A stretch of 64,000 nt of DNA from Algoriphagus sp. (GCA_030729785.1 JANQWS010000032.1:29640-93639); one strand, 5' to 3'. Counted from the stretch's first letter, positions 9,409 through 18,852 are shown. Translations and numbers: made by a program. Notes: a model not told the origin generated them from the letters alone.

Positions 9409-10185
9409 ATGTCTGCGCATTCTACCGTTATCGAAGCAAGCACGAAAAGAGGCGTTTGGGGAGGAGGAAACGAACCCCTAAAAGCTAGCTATGGAAAACT
9501 CATGATGTGGTTTTTCCTACTTTCTGACATCTTTACTTTTGCTGCTTTTCTAATCAGCTATTTGGCCATTCGTGTCAGCTATCCTGCCTATGCAGGTGCT
9601 GCTGAAACCTTCACAGGTTCCAATGAGTACTGGCCGGTGCCAGAATTGGTATTTGAGGCGCTTCCATTCTTACATGGAGTACATGCTCCACTAATATTTG
9701 TAGGAATTATGACCTTTATCTTGATTGCTAGTTCGGTAACCATGGTATTGGCTGTTGAAGCTGGACATCGGAACGACCGAAATGATGTAGTAAAATGGAT
9801 GCTTTGGACACTGCTTGGAGGGATTACTTTCTTAAGTTGTCAAGCTTGGGAGTGGTCACACTTTATCCATGGAACAGATGGTGGCTCTTTGCTTACCTAT
9901 GTAAATGGACTTGGGCAGACTGTATCCGAAACCGTCTTTGGTGCCAATTTGATGGTCAATGAATATGGACCAGCGTCTTTTGCGCAATTATTTTTCTTTA
10001 TTACTGGCTTCCATGGATTCCACGTGACCATTGGAGTTTTCTTGTTGTTCCTTTGTTTTTATCAAGCTGCAGTAGGGATTTACGACAAGCGTGGTCATTA
10101 TGAAATGGTAGAGAAAATTGGCCTCTATTGGCACTTTGTAGATTTGGTTTGGGTATTTGTATTTACCTTATTTTATTTGATCTAA
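9409..10185 (+). CDS. Cytochrome c oxidase subunit III (second copy)
   Basis: This is a second COX3-family protein of 258 residues. It has the signatures FHGFHVTIGV and YWHFVDLVWVFVF at the C-terminus, plus an inserted periplasmic loop (about residues 150-180, GTDGGSLLTYVNGLGQ). The frame is open upstream to 9322 inside the previous gene, but the ATG at 9409 gives the usual hydrophilic N-terminus (MSAHSTVIEASTKRGVWGGG) and avoids overlap, so it is preferred. It is followed after 19 nt by the subunit IV gene. Confidence 0.9.
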   Translation: MSAHSTVIEASTKRGVWGGGNEPLKASYGKLMMWFFLLSDIFTFAAFLISYLAIRVSYPAYAGAAETFTGSNEYWPVPELVFEALPFLHGVHAPLIFVGIMTFILIASSVTMVLAVEAGHRNDRNDVVKWMLWTLLGGITFLSCQAWEWSHFIHGTDGGSLLTYVNGLGQTVSETVFGANLMVNEYGPASFAQLFFFITGFHGFHVTIGVFLLFLCFYQAAVGIYDKRGHYEMVEKIGLYWHFVDLVWVFVFTLFYLI

Positions 10186-10204
10186 GTATTTCAATTCGCA
10201 TATT

Positions 10205-10534
10205 ATGGAAGTTCAAGACACTAAATCGACGCTTCAGGTAACGCCTCGAAACGAAGAAAAAATCAAAAAAATCTGGAAGACTGCTTTTATTCTCCTAGCA
10301 ATAACGGTAGGGGAGTTTATCATGGCCTTTACCATGGATAGAGGTATCTTACTTTACTCACTGTTCATCTTGTTGACAATTTGGAAAGCCAAATACATCA
10401 TGATGGAGTTTATGCACTTAGGTGACGAAGCTAAGCCACTCTTTTATTCCATTATTGTCCCGCTTATTTTCCTAGTTTGGCTAGTCATAGCATTGGTTAA
10501 GGAAGGATCAGACATCTTTTTGATGCGCTGGTAA
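10205..10534 (+). CDS. Cytochrome c oxidase subunit IV (prokaryotic COX4-like)
   Basis: This 109-residue protein has three helices (about 27-45, 48-64, 77-97) and a polar N-terminus, fitting the small CtaF/CyoD-like subunit IV of bacterial heme-copper oxidases. The segment WKAKYIMMEFMHLGDE between helices 2 and 3 is typical of Bacteroidota members. Position after the two subunit III genes supports the call. A strong intrinsic terminator follows 25 nt after the stop, so the structural-subunit part of the operon can end here. Confidence 0.85.
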   Translation: MEVQDTKSTLQVTPRNEEKIKKIWKTAFILLAITVGEFIMAFTMDRGILLYSLFILLTIWKAKYIMMEFMHLGDEAKPLFYSIIVPLIFLVWLVIALVKEGSDIFLMRW

Positions 10535-10559
10535 AATGAATAATAATTAAAAAAAAGTT

Positions 10560-10592
10560 AGGTTGAAGTGAATCACTTCAACCTTCTTTTTT
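10560..10592 (+). terminator. Intrinsic terminator after subunit IV
   Basis: A perfect 12-bp inverted repeat (AGGTTGAAGTGA and its complement around a single A) is followed by TCTTTTTT. It probably separates the oxidase structural genes from the downstream SCO/DUF420 assembly genes, at least partly. The next ATG is only 12 nt after the T-run, so downstream genes may depend on read-through. Confidence 0.85.
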
Positions 10593-10604
10593 GTTATAAC
10601 CTAT

Positions 10605-11273
10605 ATGCGAAGTATTCGAATTCTTCAGGGCTTGGTCCTTGTTTGTATCTTACTGATTCCCATCTTAATCTTTCTGTTTTTGAAGGGGTTTGGAAAAAAT
10701 GAGTACGATTTACCCATTTTTTTTCAAACAGGAGTGGATAATCCATTTCAAGAATGCCCTATTTCCGATAGTTTGCAGCATTTTATTCCTGATTTTACGT
10801 TTACCAACCAGGATGGGCAGCCTTTCGGTAGGGCCCAAATGGAAGGAAAAATCACTATTGTGGATTTCTTTTTTACTTCTTGTCCCAGTATTTGTCCTGT
10901 GATGTCTAAGGAAATGGAGCGAGTGAATGATCACTTTCAAGATGAACCTAGTGTTCAAATTTTTTCTATCAGCATTGACCCCACCTACGACACGCCTCAA
11001 GTTTTAAAAGCTTACGCAGAAGAACACCATGCGATTCAAGGCAAGTGGCAATTCCTTTCCGGATCAAAGGAAGAGACTTTTCAATTGGCTCGCTGTGGCT
11101 TTGTTCTTCCTGCTCTGGATGGGAATGGGGTGCCTGATGATTTTGTACACAGTGATAAATTTATCTTAATCGATGACCAAGGACGTATCCGGGGTTATTA
11201 CAGTGGAACTACCCGTGAAGAGGTGGATCTGTTACTATTAGAAACAAAAATTTTACTTTATGGCAACAAATAA
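10605..11273 (+). CDS. SCO1/SenC family copper chaperone for cytochrome oxidase
   Basis: This membrane-anchored thioredoxin-fold protein delivers copper to the CuA site of subunit II. One N-terminal helix (about 7-27) precedes a periplasmic domain with the copper-binding motif C93-P-S-I-C97 and the third ligand H182 (VHSDKF). The length of 222 residues is normal. It overlaps the DUF420 gene by 14 nt. Context (downstream of coxB/A) and intact ligands make the role secure at family level. Confidence 0.93.
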   Translation: MRSIRILQGLVLVCILLIPILIFLFLKGFGKNEYDLPIFFQTGVDNPFQECPISDSLQHFIPDFTFTNQDGQPFGRAQMEGKITIVDFFFTSCPSICPVMSKEMERVNDHFQDEPSVQIFSISIDPTYDTPQVLKAYAEEHHAIQGKWQFLSGSKEETFQLARCGFVLPALDGNGVPDDFVHSDKFILIDDQGRIRGYYSGTTREEVDLLLLETKILLYGNK

Positions 11274-11823
11274 TACTGTACAACAAGGTTCTCAAGAAGC
11301 AAAGGTTAAAAATTGGATTGTTGGTATTTCTATAGCCATACCCTTGGCAGTTGCGGTGCTGTTGTTTATGCCAGCTAAACTCACGTCTTTGGGTGGTTGG
11401 GTGTATTTTCTTCCACACCTCAATGCAGTCATTAATTCTGCCGCTTCACTTGCATTGGTTTTAGCCTTGGTATTTATAAAACAAAAGAAATACGCGTTGC
11501 ATGGGGCTACTATGACGGTTGCTTTTATTCTTGGAGCGATATTTTTGGTTTCATATGTCATCTACCACAGTGCTGCTGAAAGCACTCCTTTTGGAGGAGA
11601 GGGGGCTATTCGAACCGTCTATTATTTCTTGTTGATTACCCATATTTTGTTTGCAGCAATAGCACTATTTCCGATTCTATTTGCCTACTACTACGGCTAC
11701 ACGAATCAGCGTGAAAAACACCGTAAAGTAGTAAAGTACGCTTATCCAATTTGGTTGTACGTGTCTGTTACTGGTGTAATCGTATACTTAATGATTTCAC
11801 CGTATTATACTCCTAATTTTTAA
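11260..11823 (+). CDS. DUF420 membrane protein, probable oxidase assembly factor
   Basis: This 187-residue protein has five predicted helices and matches the DUF420 family (histidines in FLPHLNAVINS, VIYHSAAES and THILFA). Family members in Firmicutes have been linked to maturation of aa3-type oxidases. A similar role is inferred here from the position between the SCO gene and the end of the oxidase cluster. Its start lies inside the SCO gene. Confidence 0.85.
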   Translation: MATNNTVQQGSQEAKVKNWIVGISIAIPLAVAVLLFMPAKLTSLGGWVYFLPHLNAVINSAASLALVLALVFIKQKKYALHGATMTVAFILGAIFLVSYVIYHSAAESTPFGGEGAIRTVYYFLLITHILFAAIALFPILFAYYYGYTNQREKHRKVVKYAYPIWLYVSVTGVIVYLMISPYYTPNF

Positions 11824-11842
11824 AGGTAATTGAAGAAAAAAG

Positions 11843-12088
11843 ATGAAATCTAAGTCGCTTTTCCTGCTTATTATAACTTTCTTTATTCACTTAGGTGCCA
11901 TGGGGCAGTGTGCTATGTGCCGTGCTTCGGTGGAGAATAATGTTAGCAATGGGGACGCTTCAATAGGTGCAGGTTTAAATAATGGGATCTTGTATTTGGT
12001 AGTGATGCCCTATTTGATGGTTGGTATCATCGGCTTCTTCTGGTACAGGGCATCAAAAAAGAGGAAAGCTAAACTCCAACCACGCTAA
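11843..12088 (+). CDS. Small secreted/membrane protein with CAMC motif
   Basis: This 81-residue protein has an N-terminal signal-like helix (about 5-20), then Q-CAMCRASVENN, then a second helix (about 47-67) and a basic tail (KKRKAKLQPR). The adjacent C-A-M-C pair just after the predicted cleavage point suggests a metal- or thiol-active site facing the periplasm. I recognise the pattern from small proteins at the end of Bacteroidota cox clusters but cannot assign a function. Its place after SCO and DUF420 suggests oxidase biogenesis (inference). Confidence 0.75.
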   Translation: MKSKSLFLLIITFFIHLGAMGQCAMCRASVENNVSNGDASIGAGLNNGILYLVVMPYLMVGIIGFFWYRASKKRKAKLQPR

Positions 12089-12097
12089 TACTATTCG

Positions 12098-12134
12098 GCA
12101 AGGTTTGATACCAGACTTTGCTTTTTTATTTTTG
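12098..12134 (+). terminator. Intrinsic terminator of the cox cluster
   Basis: A stem of ten pairs (GCAAGGTTTG with CCAGACTTTGC region, two G-U pairs) and a 4-nt loop is followed by TTTTTTATTTTT. It lies 10 nt after the CAMC gene stop and directly before repeat copy A. Confidence 0.75.
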
Positions 12135-12135
12135 T

Positions 12136-12280
12136 GATTATCCGTTTTCAGGTTACTATCCAAAGAAAATTAGGTTTGAAGTTCAATTAGGTGAGCCGTG
12201 AGCCGTTGACGGTGGTCTTTGAATAATTATCCGCACTGGAGAATTGGCATGTTTAGTCACTAGTATAATTGCGGATAATT
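12136..12280 (+). repeat. Intergenic GATTATCCGC repeat, copy A
   Basis: This 145-bp element has near-identical inverted ends (GATTATCCG at 12136, GCGGATAATT at 12271), an internal inverted copy of the end motif at 12225-12234 and a core with GTGAGCCGTGAGCCGTTGAC. It lies between the cox terminator and the sensor kinase start, ending 19 nt before that ATG. It has the same orientation as copies D and E. No coding sequence is present inside. Confidence 0.8.
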
Positions 12281-12299
12281 ACAATTATTTTTAGTCTTC

Positions 12300-15200
12300 A
12301 TGAAGCTTTCATTTCGTAGACTGCTATTCCTAGGAGCAGGATTTCTTCTGCCAGTTGTGCTTATTTTGAATTTTTTTGTTTATCAAAAAAATCAGGAGGA
12401 AGAGTATGTTCGGGCAATAGAAAAAAAGATTCAAGGAGTAGAAGTAGCATGGAATCTCGATTTTGAAGTATTTACAGCTCAAAGTATTCAGGCAGATTCT
12501 TTGAGTTTTGAGCGAATTCAGGCAAACGCCTTTGCGCACCCTTTTTTTATAATTGATCAGGAAAAGAACTTACTTTTTTGGTCTTCCAATGATTTTGTAG
12601 TAGACTTTTCTTCGCTAGACTTTGAAAAGGAAGTTCAGCTTCTGATCTCCCCATCTGGCACTTTTTTGGTCAAGCAGCAAAGAATCCAATCTACCTCTCG
12701 TACAAGTTATTTTGTACAAGCCTTTCGCCTAGTTTGGCCAGGTACTCTAAAAAATGAGTATGTGGTTATGGGGCCAAATCAAGCGGTATTTGGCAATTCT
12801 CTTTTTAAAGTATTTCCAAATCCTGAGGAAGGCTCCTTTTCAGTAAATTCAAGTCTTGGACAGCCCCTATTTGGCATAGAATTTCAGCCAGGTTTTGTTT
12901 CAGTGGGTAAGACTTGGAATACTCCCTTACTTGTATTTAGTAGTTCCATATTTCTATTATATGCCTTTCTCAGCTTTATTTTTTTGAAAAAGAAATGGAG
13001 AAAGGGCCAAGTTTGGCAAGCAATAGGATACGGATCCTTAATTCTGTTTGTAGTACGGCTAGTCATGCTTGTATTCGATTTTCCGCAATCTTTTATTGAT
13101 ATCCCCCTTTTTGAATCCAGTTATTATGCTTCATCAAACTGGATTCCTAGCTTAGGAGATCTCTTGTTGCACAGCAGTTGTTTGGTACTAATTGTTGGTC
13201 TTTTGGTCTATCAGTTTTCTACCAAATCTGTTTTGGATAAATTTTCAATTTGGCGAAAGGGAATCTCAGAGAAAGTAGTGGTGGGGGCTACTTTTCTTAC
13301 TTCTACTTTTTTCTTCTTTGTTTTATGGGGAATCACCCGTGATTTGGTTTTGAATGCGAGTTGGAATATAGATATTTCATCGGTGCCTAATTTTGACCTA
13401 TGGGTAGGAACTAGTTTTTTAATTTTGTTTTTGGTTGCTTCGGCCTATGTGTTTTTGAGCCTTAGTGTGGTTCAATTAGTTTCTAAAGGAGGAGTTGGAG
13501 GAAATGTAGTTTACCGGAAACTTTATTTGGTAGCGAGTTGTTGCTTGGTAGGGTTTTTTATTTGGGAATTTTGGTTGGGTATTGCAGGAGTGATTCATTT
13601 CTTGTTCCTGCTTTCTATTCTTAGGTTTGACTTGTTTTCAAATATTTACCGATTGGGTTTGGAAACCTTCTTAACCTTATTTTATGCAAGTTTGGTAGCT
13701 GCTTCAATTGTATCAGCAAGTAGCTATCAAGCAAAAAAAGAACGCGTAATCCAAGCTAAAGTTACCTTTACTAAGCAGCAGTTAGTGGTTGCAGATAGTC
13801 AAACAACTTCATTTTTAGCGGATATTTTTTCAAGACTAAAAAACGACTTGTTTATTCAAAATCGACTGGCAGACCCCTTGCTATCCAAGGATCCAGTAGT
13901 CAGTAAAATTCGGAAAATTTATTTAGACAACTACTTTGACCAATTTGAAGTGGTCATCCGTATTTTTTCTCCTTTAGGGGTTCAACTTGCAGGTACAGTT
14001 GAGGGAAAGTCGTTTCAGGAATTGCAGGAAACCTATATTAAAAGTGATTTTGCAACTCGGGTACCTAATCTGTACCAAATTCAAGGGGGAGAACAACGTA
14101 AAGGCAGTACCTATGTAGCTTTTGTTCCGATGGTCAAAGGAAGCCTATCGTTAGGAACACTGTTTATAGAATTGAATCAACTCCGCATACAGCCAGGAAA
14201 TGCGTATCCACGCTTGCTGTTGGGTGCTCAGTATGCTGAAAAATTACAGGAAGATCGTTTTGATTTAGGAGTTTTTAAGGATGGCGAATTAGTTCGTAGT
14301 GCAGGTAGATTTAATTACTTGCAGGATCAGATTAGTAGACATTTGCAAAACCCAGGTTTGATGGAGGAAGGGGTTGAGCTTTTTGGGTACCATCATTTGG
14401 GTATAAAAAACGGAGAAGAGTTGTGGGTATTATCCTCGCCTTCAATTACACTCAAACAATTTTTTGGAACAGTATCCTTATTTTTTGTAGTCTTTGTTTT
14501 GCTCACCTTCTTATCCATTTTGGGATCTGTTTTTATAAAGGGATACCGAAGTTTTGAGTTTAACTATGCTACAAAACTTCAGCTCTACCTTAATTTTGCG
14601 TTTTTCTTTCCGATTTTGATTATTTCTTTAATCACGGTTGGATTATTAACGCAGAGCTATCAAGAAGATTTGAATGAGCAATACCTGCAAAAAGCTTCCC
14701 TTATTAAAGGAAATCTAGTTCGGTTTTTTGGAAACCAATCTGCGGGAAGCATTGAGCGGGATGCGCTGACAGAGGAAATCAATACGCTAGCCACTACGGT
14801 AGGAACGGACATCCACTTGTACAATCAAGAGGGCTTGTTAGTGACTTCCAGTAGAGCTGCCATTTTTGATAAAAAACTGCTGTCCAATTTGGTGCATCCT
14901 GGAGCAATGGCTGCATTGGTAGAGAAAAAAGGGGTAGAGGTGCTTTTAGATGAGCAGATTGGAAGGCTTCGTTATCAATCGGTTTACATGTTGATTCCTT
15001 CCTTAGCGAATAATTCTGGAGATGTTATTTTAGCCGTTCCCTTTTTTGAATCTGAAGATGAATTAAATGCTTTGATTTCAGATGTTTTAGGGAATGTATT
15101 TAATGCCTTTGTGGTCATTTTCATTGTCTTTTTGATTATTTCATTTCTGGTGACAAAAAACCTTACCCTCCCTTTTCGTATCCTTACTCAAAAATTAAAG

Positions 15201-16010
15201 GCTACAAATTTGGAGGATAACGAGCCCATGTACTGGGCTTCAAAGGATGAGATTGGGCTACTGGTCAATGAATACAACCAGATGCTCTATAAACTAGCAG
15301 CAAGTAAGAAAGTACTTGCTTCTACAGAAAAAGAGTCTGCATGGCGAGAGATGGCCAAACAAGTAGCTCATGAGATAAAGAACCCACTTACCCCAATGAA
15401 ACTTACCCTACAGCACTTATTGCGGTTGGAACGGGAGGGAAAATTGGAAGATGCGGAGAAATTGAAAAAATCTTTAGAAACCCTAATTCATCAAGTCGAT
15501 GCTTTAAATGGGATTGCTTCTTCTTTTTCCACTTTTGCAAAGATGCCTCTTCCACACAATGAGCCAATGAATTTTAAGGAAGTTCTCGCCAAAGTATTGG
15601 AACTTTTCAAAACCGATCAGCGAATGGAATTGAAGTTCCAGGATGATTCGTATACCGAACAAATCCCGATTTTGGGAGATGATAAACTTTTTGGACGCGT
15701 GATCTCCAATCTGATCATCAATGGTATGCAGGCGGTGGAGCCTGGGCAAAAACCGCAAATTCGTATTTGGCTTTGGCTGTCGGATCAAGCTGTATTTTTA
15801 GAAATTTCTGATAATGGAAAAGGGATTCCCATGGAGCTTCGTGATAAAATCTTTGTCCCTAATTTTAGTACCAAAAGTCAAGGCTCTGGGCTTGGGTTGG
15901 CTATCGCCAAAAGTGGAGTAGAAGCCGCTGGCGGAAAAATCTGGTTTGAAACTGAAGTGGGTATAGGTAGTACTTTTTTTCTGACATTTCCCTTGCTTGT
16001 CGATCACTAA
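12300..16010 (+). CDS. Very large NtrY-like membrane sensor histidine kinase
   Basis: This 1236-residue kinase has a first helix at about 8-25, a periplasmic region to about 208, a block of about eight helices (210-475), a second extracytoplasmic region (about 480-715), two more helices (about 720-790), a third sensor region (about 795-935), a final helix (about 938-962), HAMP (about 965-1015), HisKA with the H-box VAHEIKNPLTP (phospho-acceptor H1024), and HATPase_c with N-box and GSGLGLAIAKSG near the end. The H-box type is that of NtrY. There is no response regulator next to it. The downstream gene, an SDR, is 148 nt away. The ligand is unknown. Confidence 0.88.
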   Translation: MKLSFRRLLFLGAGFLLPVVLILNFFVYQKNQEEEYVRAIEKKIQGVEVAWNLDFEVFTAQSIQADSLSFERIQANAFAHPFFIIDQEKNLLFWSSNDFVVDFSSLDFEKEVQLLISPSGTFLVKQQRIQSTSRTSYFVQAFRLVWPGTLKNEYVVMGPNQAVFGNSLFKVFPNPEEGSFSVNSSLGQPLFGIEFQPGFVSVGKTWNTPLLVFSSSIFLLYAFLSFIFLKKKWRKGQVWQAIGYGSLILFVVRLVMLVFDFPQSFIDIPLFESSYYASSNWIPSLGDLLLHSSCLVLIVGLLVYQFSTKSVLDKFSIWRKGISEKVVVGATFLTSTFFFFVLWGITRDLVLNASWNIDISSVPNFDLWVGTSFLILFLVASAYVFLSLSVVQLVSKGGVGGNVVYRKLYLVASCCLVGFFIWEFWLGIAGVIHFLFLLSILRFDLFSNIYRLGLETFLTLFYASLVAASIVSASSYQAKKERVIQAKVTFTKQQLVVADSQTTSFLADIFSRLKNDLFIQNRLADPLLSKDPVVSKIRKIYLDNYFDQFEVVIRIFSPLGVQLAGTVEGKSFQELQETYIKSDFATRVPNLYQIQGGEQRKGSTYVAFVPMVKGSLSLGTLFIELNQLRIQPGNAYPRLLLGAQYAEKLQEDRFDLGVFKDGELVRSAGRFNYLQDQISRHLQNPGLMEEGVELFGYHHLGIKNGEELWVLSSPSITLKQFFGTVSLFFVVFVLLTFLSILGSVFIKGYRSFEFNYATKLQLYLNFAFFFPILIISLITVGLLTQSYQEDLNEQYLQKASLIKGNLVRFFGNQSAGSIERDALTEEINTLATTVGTDIHLYNQEGLLVTSSRAAIFDKKLLSNLVHPGAMAALVEKKGVEVLLDEQIGRLRYQSVYMLIPSLANNSGDVILAVPFFESEDELNALISDVLGNVFNAFVVIFIVFLIISFLVTKNLTLPFRILTQKLKATNLEDNEPMYWASKDEIGLLVNEYNQMLYKLAASKKVLASTEKESAWREMAKQVAHEIKNPLTPMKLTLQHLLRLEREGKLEDAEKLKKSLETLIHQVDALNGIASSFSTFAKMPLPHNEPMNFKEVLAKVLELFKTDQRMELKFQDDSYTEQIPILGDDKLFGRVISNLIINGMQAVEPGQKPQIRIWLWLSDQAVFLEISDNGKGIPMELRDKIFVPNFSTKSQGSGLGLAIAKSGVEAAGGKIWFETEVGIGSTFFLTFPLLVDH

Positions 16011-16105
16011 TAAGTGTTTTCCAGGAGTTTTTTTTAGAAAAAATTTATTAAATACCTTTAAAAACGCTCTGCAATAACGCCTTCCAATCAATTCATAAAA
16101 AAATG

Positions 16106-16152
16106 TAACTTTGTTCAAGTTAAATAGTTGTTACACTAACTATTAAGCAACG
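16106..16152 (+). promoter_or_regulatory. Possible promoter -7 box and small inverted repeat before the SDR/ispG genes
   Basis: TAACTTTG (16106-16113) matches the Bacteroidota -7 consensus TAnnTTTG exactly. It is followed by an inverted repeat AATAGTT / AACTATT with an 8-nt spacer ending about 14 nt before the SDR start. No good TTG box is seen at the expected -33 distance, so this is tentative. Confidence 0.35.
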
Positions 16153-16158
16153 AAACAA

Positions 16159-16863
16159 ATGAATAAAAGTATTCTTGTCAGTGGAGGTACTAAGGGAATT
16201 GGTCGTGCGGTGATCGAAAGATTCGCCCAGGAAGGCTTTGACATCTTCACCTGCTCTAGGAATGAAGGAGATTTGGCCGCCTTACGGACCACCCTTACTT
16301 CCAAGTTTCCATCCTGTACCATTCATACCTTTGTCGCAGACCTTTCCAAAAAGGAGGAGGTGATTGCATTTGCTACAGGAGTAAAGGCCAAGACGATTCC
16401 TGATGTAATTGTCCACAATACGGGTATTTTCCTTCCAGGTTCCTTGCATGAGGAGCCAGAGGGGAATTTAGAATTTTTGATGGAAACCAATTTGTATTCA
16501 GCATATTACTTGACTCGTGCCTTTGCTACAGCACTAATTGCACGAAAGTCTGGACATATCTTTAGTATAGGCTCGATCGCAGGCATTACTGCCTATCCCA
16601 ATGGAGGAAGCTATTCGGTGTCTAAATGGGCGATGTTGGGTATGACCAAATGTTTTCGTGAAGAATTCAAACCGCATCAAATCAAAGTGACTTCCATACT
16701 ACCAGGTGCCACCTTGACTGATGCTTGGGCAGGAGTTGATTTGCCAGCCTCTCGATTTGTGAGTGCCAAAGATGTAGCAGATTCGGTATGGGGAGCTTAC
16801 AACCTTTCCCCAGGTGCGGTAGTTGAAGAACTAATTATTCGTCCACAATTAGGAGATATTTAA
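16159..16863 (+). CDS. Short-chain dehydrogenase/reductase (SDR)
   Basis: This classical SDR of 234 residues has the nucleotide-binding glycine motif GGTKGIGRA near residue 9, an N-T-G in place of the usual NNAG, a catalytic Ser in the SIGSIAG strand, and the Y152-S-V-S-K156 active site. The R/N residues in SRNEG after beta-2 suggest NADP preference (family knowledge). The substrate is not identifiable. It is 3 nt upstream of ispG and so probably co-transcribed, but no isoprenoid role is shown by sequence. Confidence 0.88.
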   Translation: MNKSILVSGGTKGIGRAVIERFAQEGFDIFTCSRNEGDLAALRTTLTSKFPSCTIHTFVADLSKKEEVIAFATGVKAKTIPDVIVHNTGIFLPGSLHEEPEGNLEFLMETNLYSAYYLTRAFATALIARKSGHIFSIGSIAGITAYPNGGSYSVSKWAMLGMTKCFREEFKPHQIKVTSILPGATLTDAWAGVDLPASRFVSAKDVADSVWGAYNLSPGAVVEELIIRPQLGDI

Positions 16864-16866
16864 CCT

Positions 16867-18849
16867 ATGAACGCTCAAATCATGCCCCTTGAAGGTGGTT
16901 ATTGCAATAATTTGACCCAGTATTCCCGAAGAGTTACTATTCCGGTACGGGTAGGTGATGTGGTTATTGGAGGAGACCATCCCATCGTGGTGCAATCCAT
17001 GACTACCGTAGATACGATGGATACCCAAGGCTCTGTGGAGCAATGTATCCGGATGATTGATTCGGGATGTCAGCTGATTCGAATCACAGCGCCTTCAATC
17101 AAAGAGGCAGAGAACTTGCGTAACATCAAGGAGGAATTGCGAAAGCGTGGGTATCACACGCCTTTGGTAGCAGACATTCACTTCACGCCGAATGCAGCCG
17201 AACTGGCTGCCAAAATTGTGGAGAAGGTCCGTATTAACCCGGGCAACTATGCCGACAAAAAGAAGTTTGAGGTTATCGACTACACCGATGCTTCCTACGC
17301 GGAAGAGTTGGAGCGGATCCGCGAGCGATTTTTACCTCTAGTGAAAATCTGCAAGCAGCATGGTACAGCCATGCGCATCGGAACCAACCACGGTTCCCTT
17401 TCCGATCGGATCATGAGCCGCTATGGGGATACCCCACTCGGCATGGTAGAGTCTGCCTTAGAGTTTTTGAGAATTTGTGAAGACGAACAGTTTTTTGACA
17501 TCGTCATCTCCATGAAATCTTCCAATACGCAGGTCATGGTGCAGGCCTATCGCTTGCTTGTCCAGAAACTCAATGAAGGAGGCTTCAAGCCCTATCCTTT
17601 GCACCTGGGTGTCACCGAAGCGGGTGAGGCTGAAGATGGTCGAATCAAATCTGCAGTGGGCATTGGAACACTTTTAGAAGATGGTTTGGGGGATACGGTG
17701 CGCGTTTCGTTGACTGAAGACCCCGAGTTTGAAGCACCCGTAGCACGTGCCTTGATTGACAGATACACATCAAGAACTTCACATGCGCCGATTGCGCCCT
17801 TAGCTTCCTATCCCATCCATCCTTTTGAATATACCAAGCGTCAAGTTACTGAAGTATACAATTTTGGTGGGCAAAATGTACCCCGCGTGATTGCGGATAT
17901 TTCTGCGCTATCCCAAGTTACAGATCGTGAAATGAAGGCTGTGGGACACTTTTACTTGCCGGAATTGGACAAGTGGAAGATGAATGATCTAGGATGTGAC
18001 TTTATTTATTCCGGTGCAAACCCCATTCCCTTTATGCTTCCCAATGGGATGAAGGAAATCCAGAACTTTTCCGTTTGGAAAGCCATGGGGGATCGATTGA
18101 ATAAATTTCCCTTATTCCAAATTCATGAATATCAAAATGCAGCGGAAGTTCACCAAGAACTCAATTTCCTAGCAGTTCCTACAAATGCTATCGATCAAGC
18201 CATTACTTTGGTCGGTACTAGAAAAGATACGGTACTACTTTTGTCAAGTAGCAATGCGCATGGCATGCCCGACTTACGCAGGGCATTTGTGGCCTTGTTG
18301 GAGGCAAATTGTACCGCTCCAGTGGTGGTGCAGGTGAGTTACCCTGCCCATACGGCAGATCAAACCATGCTGTACGCCGCCACTGACGTAGGGGGCTTGT
18401 TGGTCGATGGGCTAGGTGATGGGATTGTCATATCCTTGAATCCAGAGACATCTCAAGATCGGAAGCAAGTTTTGGAGCAGATCAAACTTCACAACTCTGT
18501 TAGCTTTGGTGTACTGCAAGCCGCACGTACCCGCATGTCCAAGACAGAATACATTTCTTGTCCCTCGTGTGGTCGAACCCTTTTTGATCTGCAGGAGACC
18601 ACTGCCATGATCCGAAAGCGTACGGATCATTTGAAAGGGGTGAAGATTGGTATCATGGGTTGCATCGTCAATGGTCCAGGAGAGATGGCCGATGCAGATT
18701 ACGGTTATGTAGGGTCGGGTAAAGGAAAAATCACCTTGTACAAAGGCAAAGAGGTAGTCAAACGGGCTGTAGCCTCCGAAAAAGCGGTGGACGAATTGAT
18801 CAACATCATCCGTGAAGACGGCAAGTGGCTAGAGCCAGAAACTATCTAA
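16867..18849 (+). CDS. ispG: 4-hydroxy-3-methylbut-2-enyl diphosphate synthase, long form
   Basis: IspG (GcpE) makes HMBPP from MEcPP in the non-mevalonate isoprenoid pathway, using a 4Fe-4S cluster. This is the long form of 660 residues: a TIM-barrel N-terminal part (VGDVVIGGDHPIVVQSMTT onward), a large insertion of about 270 residues typical of plants, Chlamydiae and Bacteroidota, and a C-terminal cluster domain with SCPSCGRT and GIMGCIVNGPGEM providing three Cys ligands and the conserved Glu. dxr of the same pathway is also in this window at 56.1 kb. The stop codon is 3 nt before repeat copy B. Confidence 0.96.
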   Translation: MNAQIMPLEGGYCNNLTQYSRRVTIPVRVGDVVIGGDHPIVVQSMTTVDTMDTQGSVEQCIRMIDSGCQLIRITAPSIKEAENLRNIKEELRKRGYHTPLVADIHFTPNAAELAAKIVEKVRINPGNYADKKKFEVIDYTDASYAEELERIRERFLPLVKICKQHGTAMRIGTNHGSLSDRIMSRYGDTPLGMVESALEFLRICEDEQFFDIVISMKSSNTQVMVQAYRLLVQKLNEGGFKPYPLHLGVTEAGEAEDGRIKSAVGIGTLLEDGLGDTVRVSLTEDPEFEAPVARALIDRYTSRTSHAPIAPLASYPIHPFEYTKRQVTEVYNFGGQNVPRVIADISALSQVTDREMKAVGHFYLPELDKWKMNDLGCDFIYSGANPIPFMLPNGMKEIQNFSVWKAMGDRLNKFPLFQIHEYQNAAEVHQELNFLAVPTNAIDQAITLVGTRKDTVLLLSSSNAHGMPDLRRAFVALLEANCTAPVVVQVSYPAHTADQTMLYAATDVGGLLVDGLGDGIVISLNPETSQDRKQVLEQIKLHNSVSFGVLQAARTRMSKTEYISCPSCGRTLFDLQETTAMIRKRTDHLKGVKIGIMGCIVNGPGEMADADYGYVGSGKGKITLYKGKEVVKRAVASEKAVDELINIIREDGKWLEPETI

Positions 18850-18852
18850 TTT

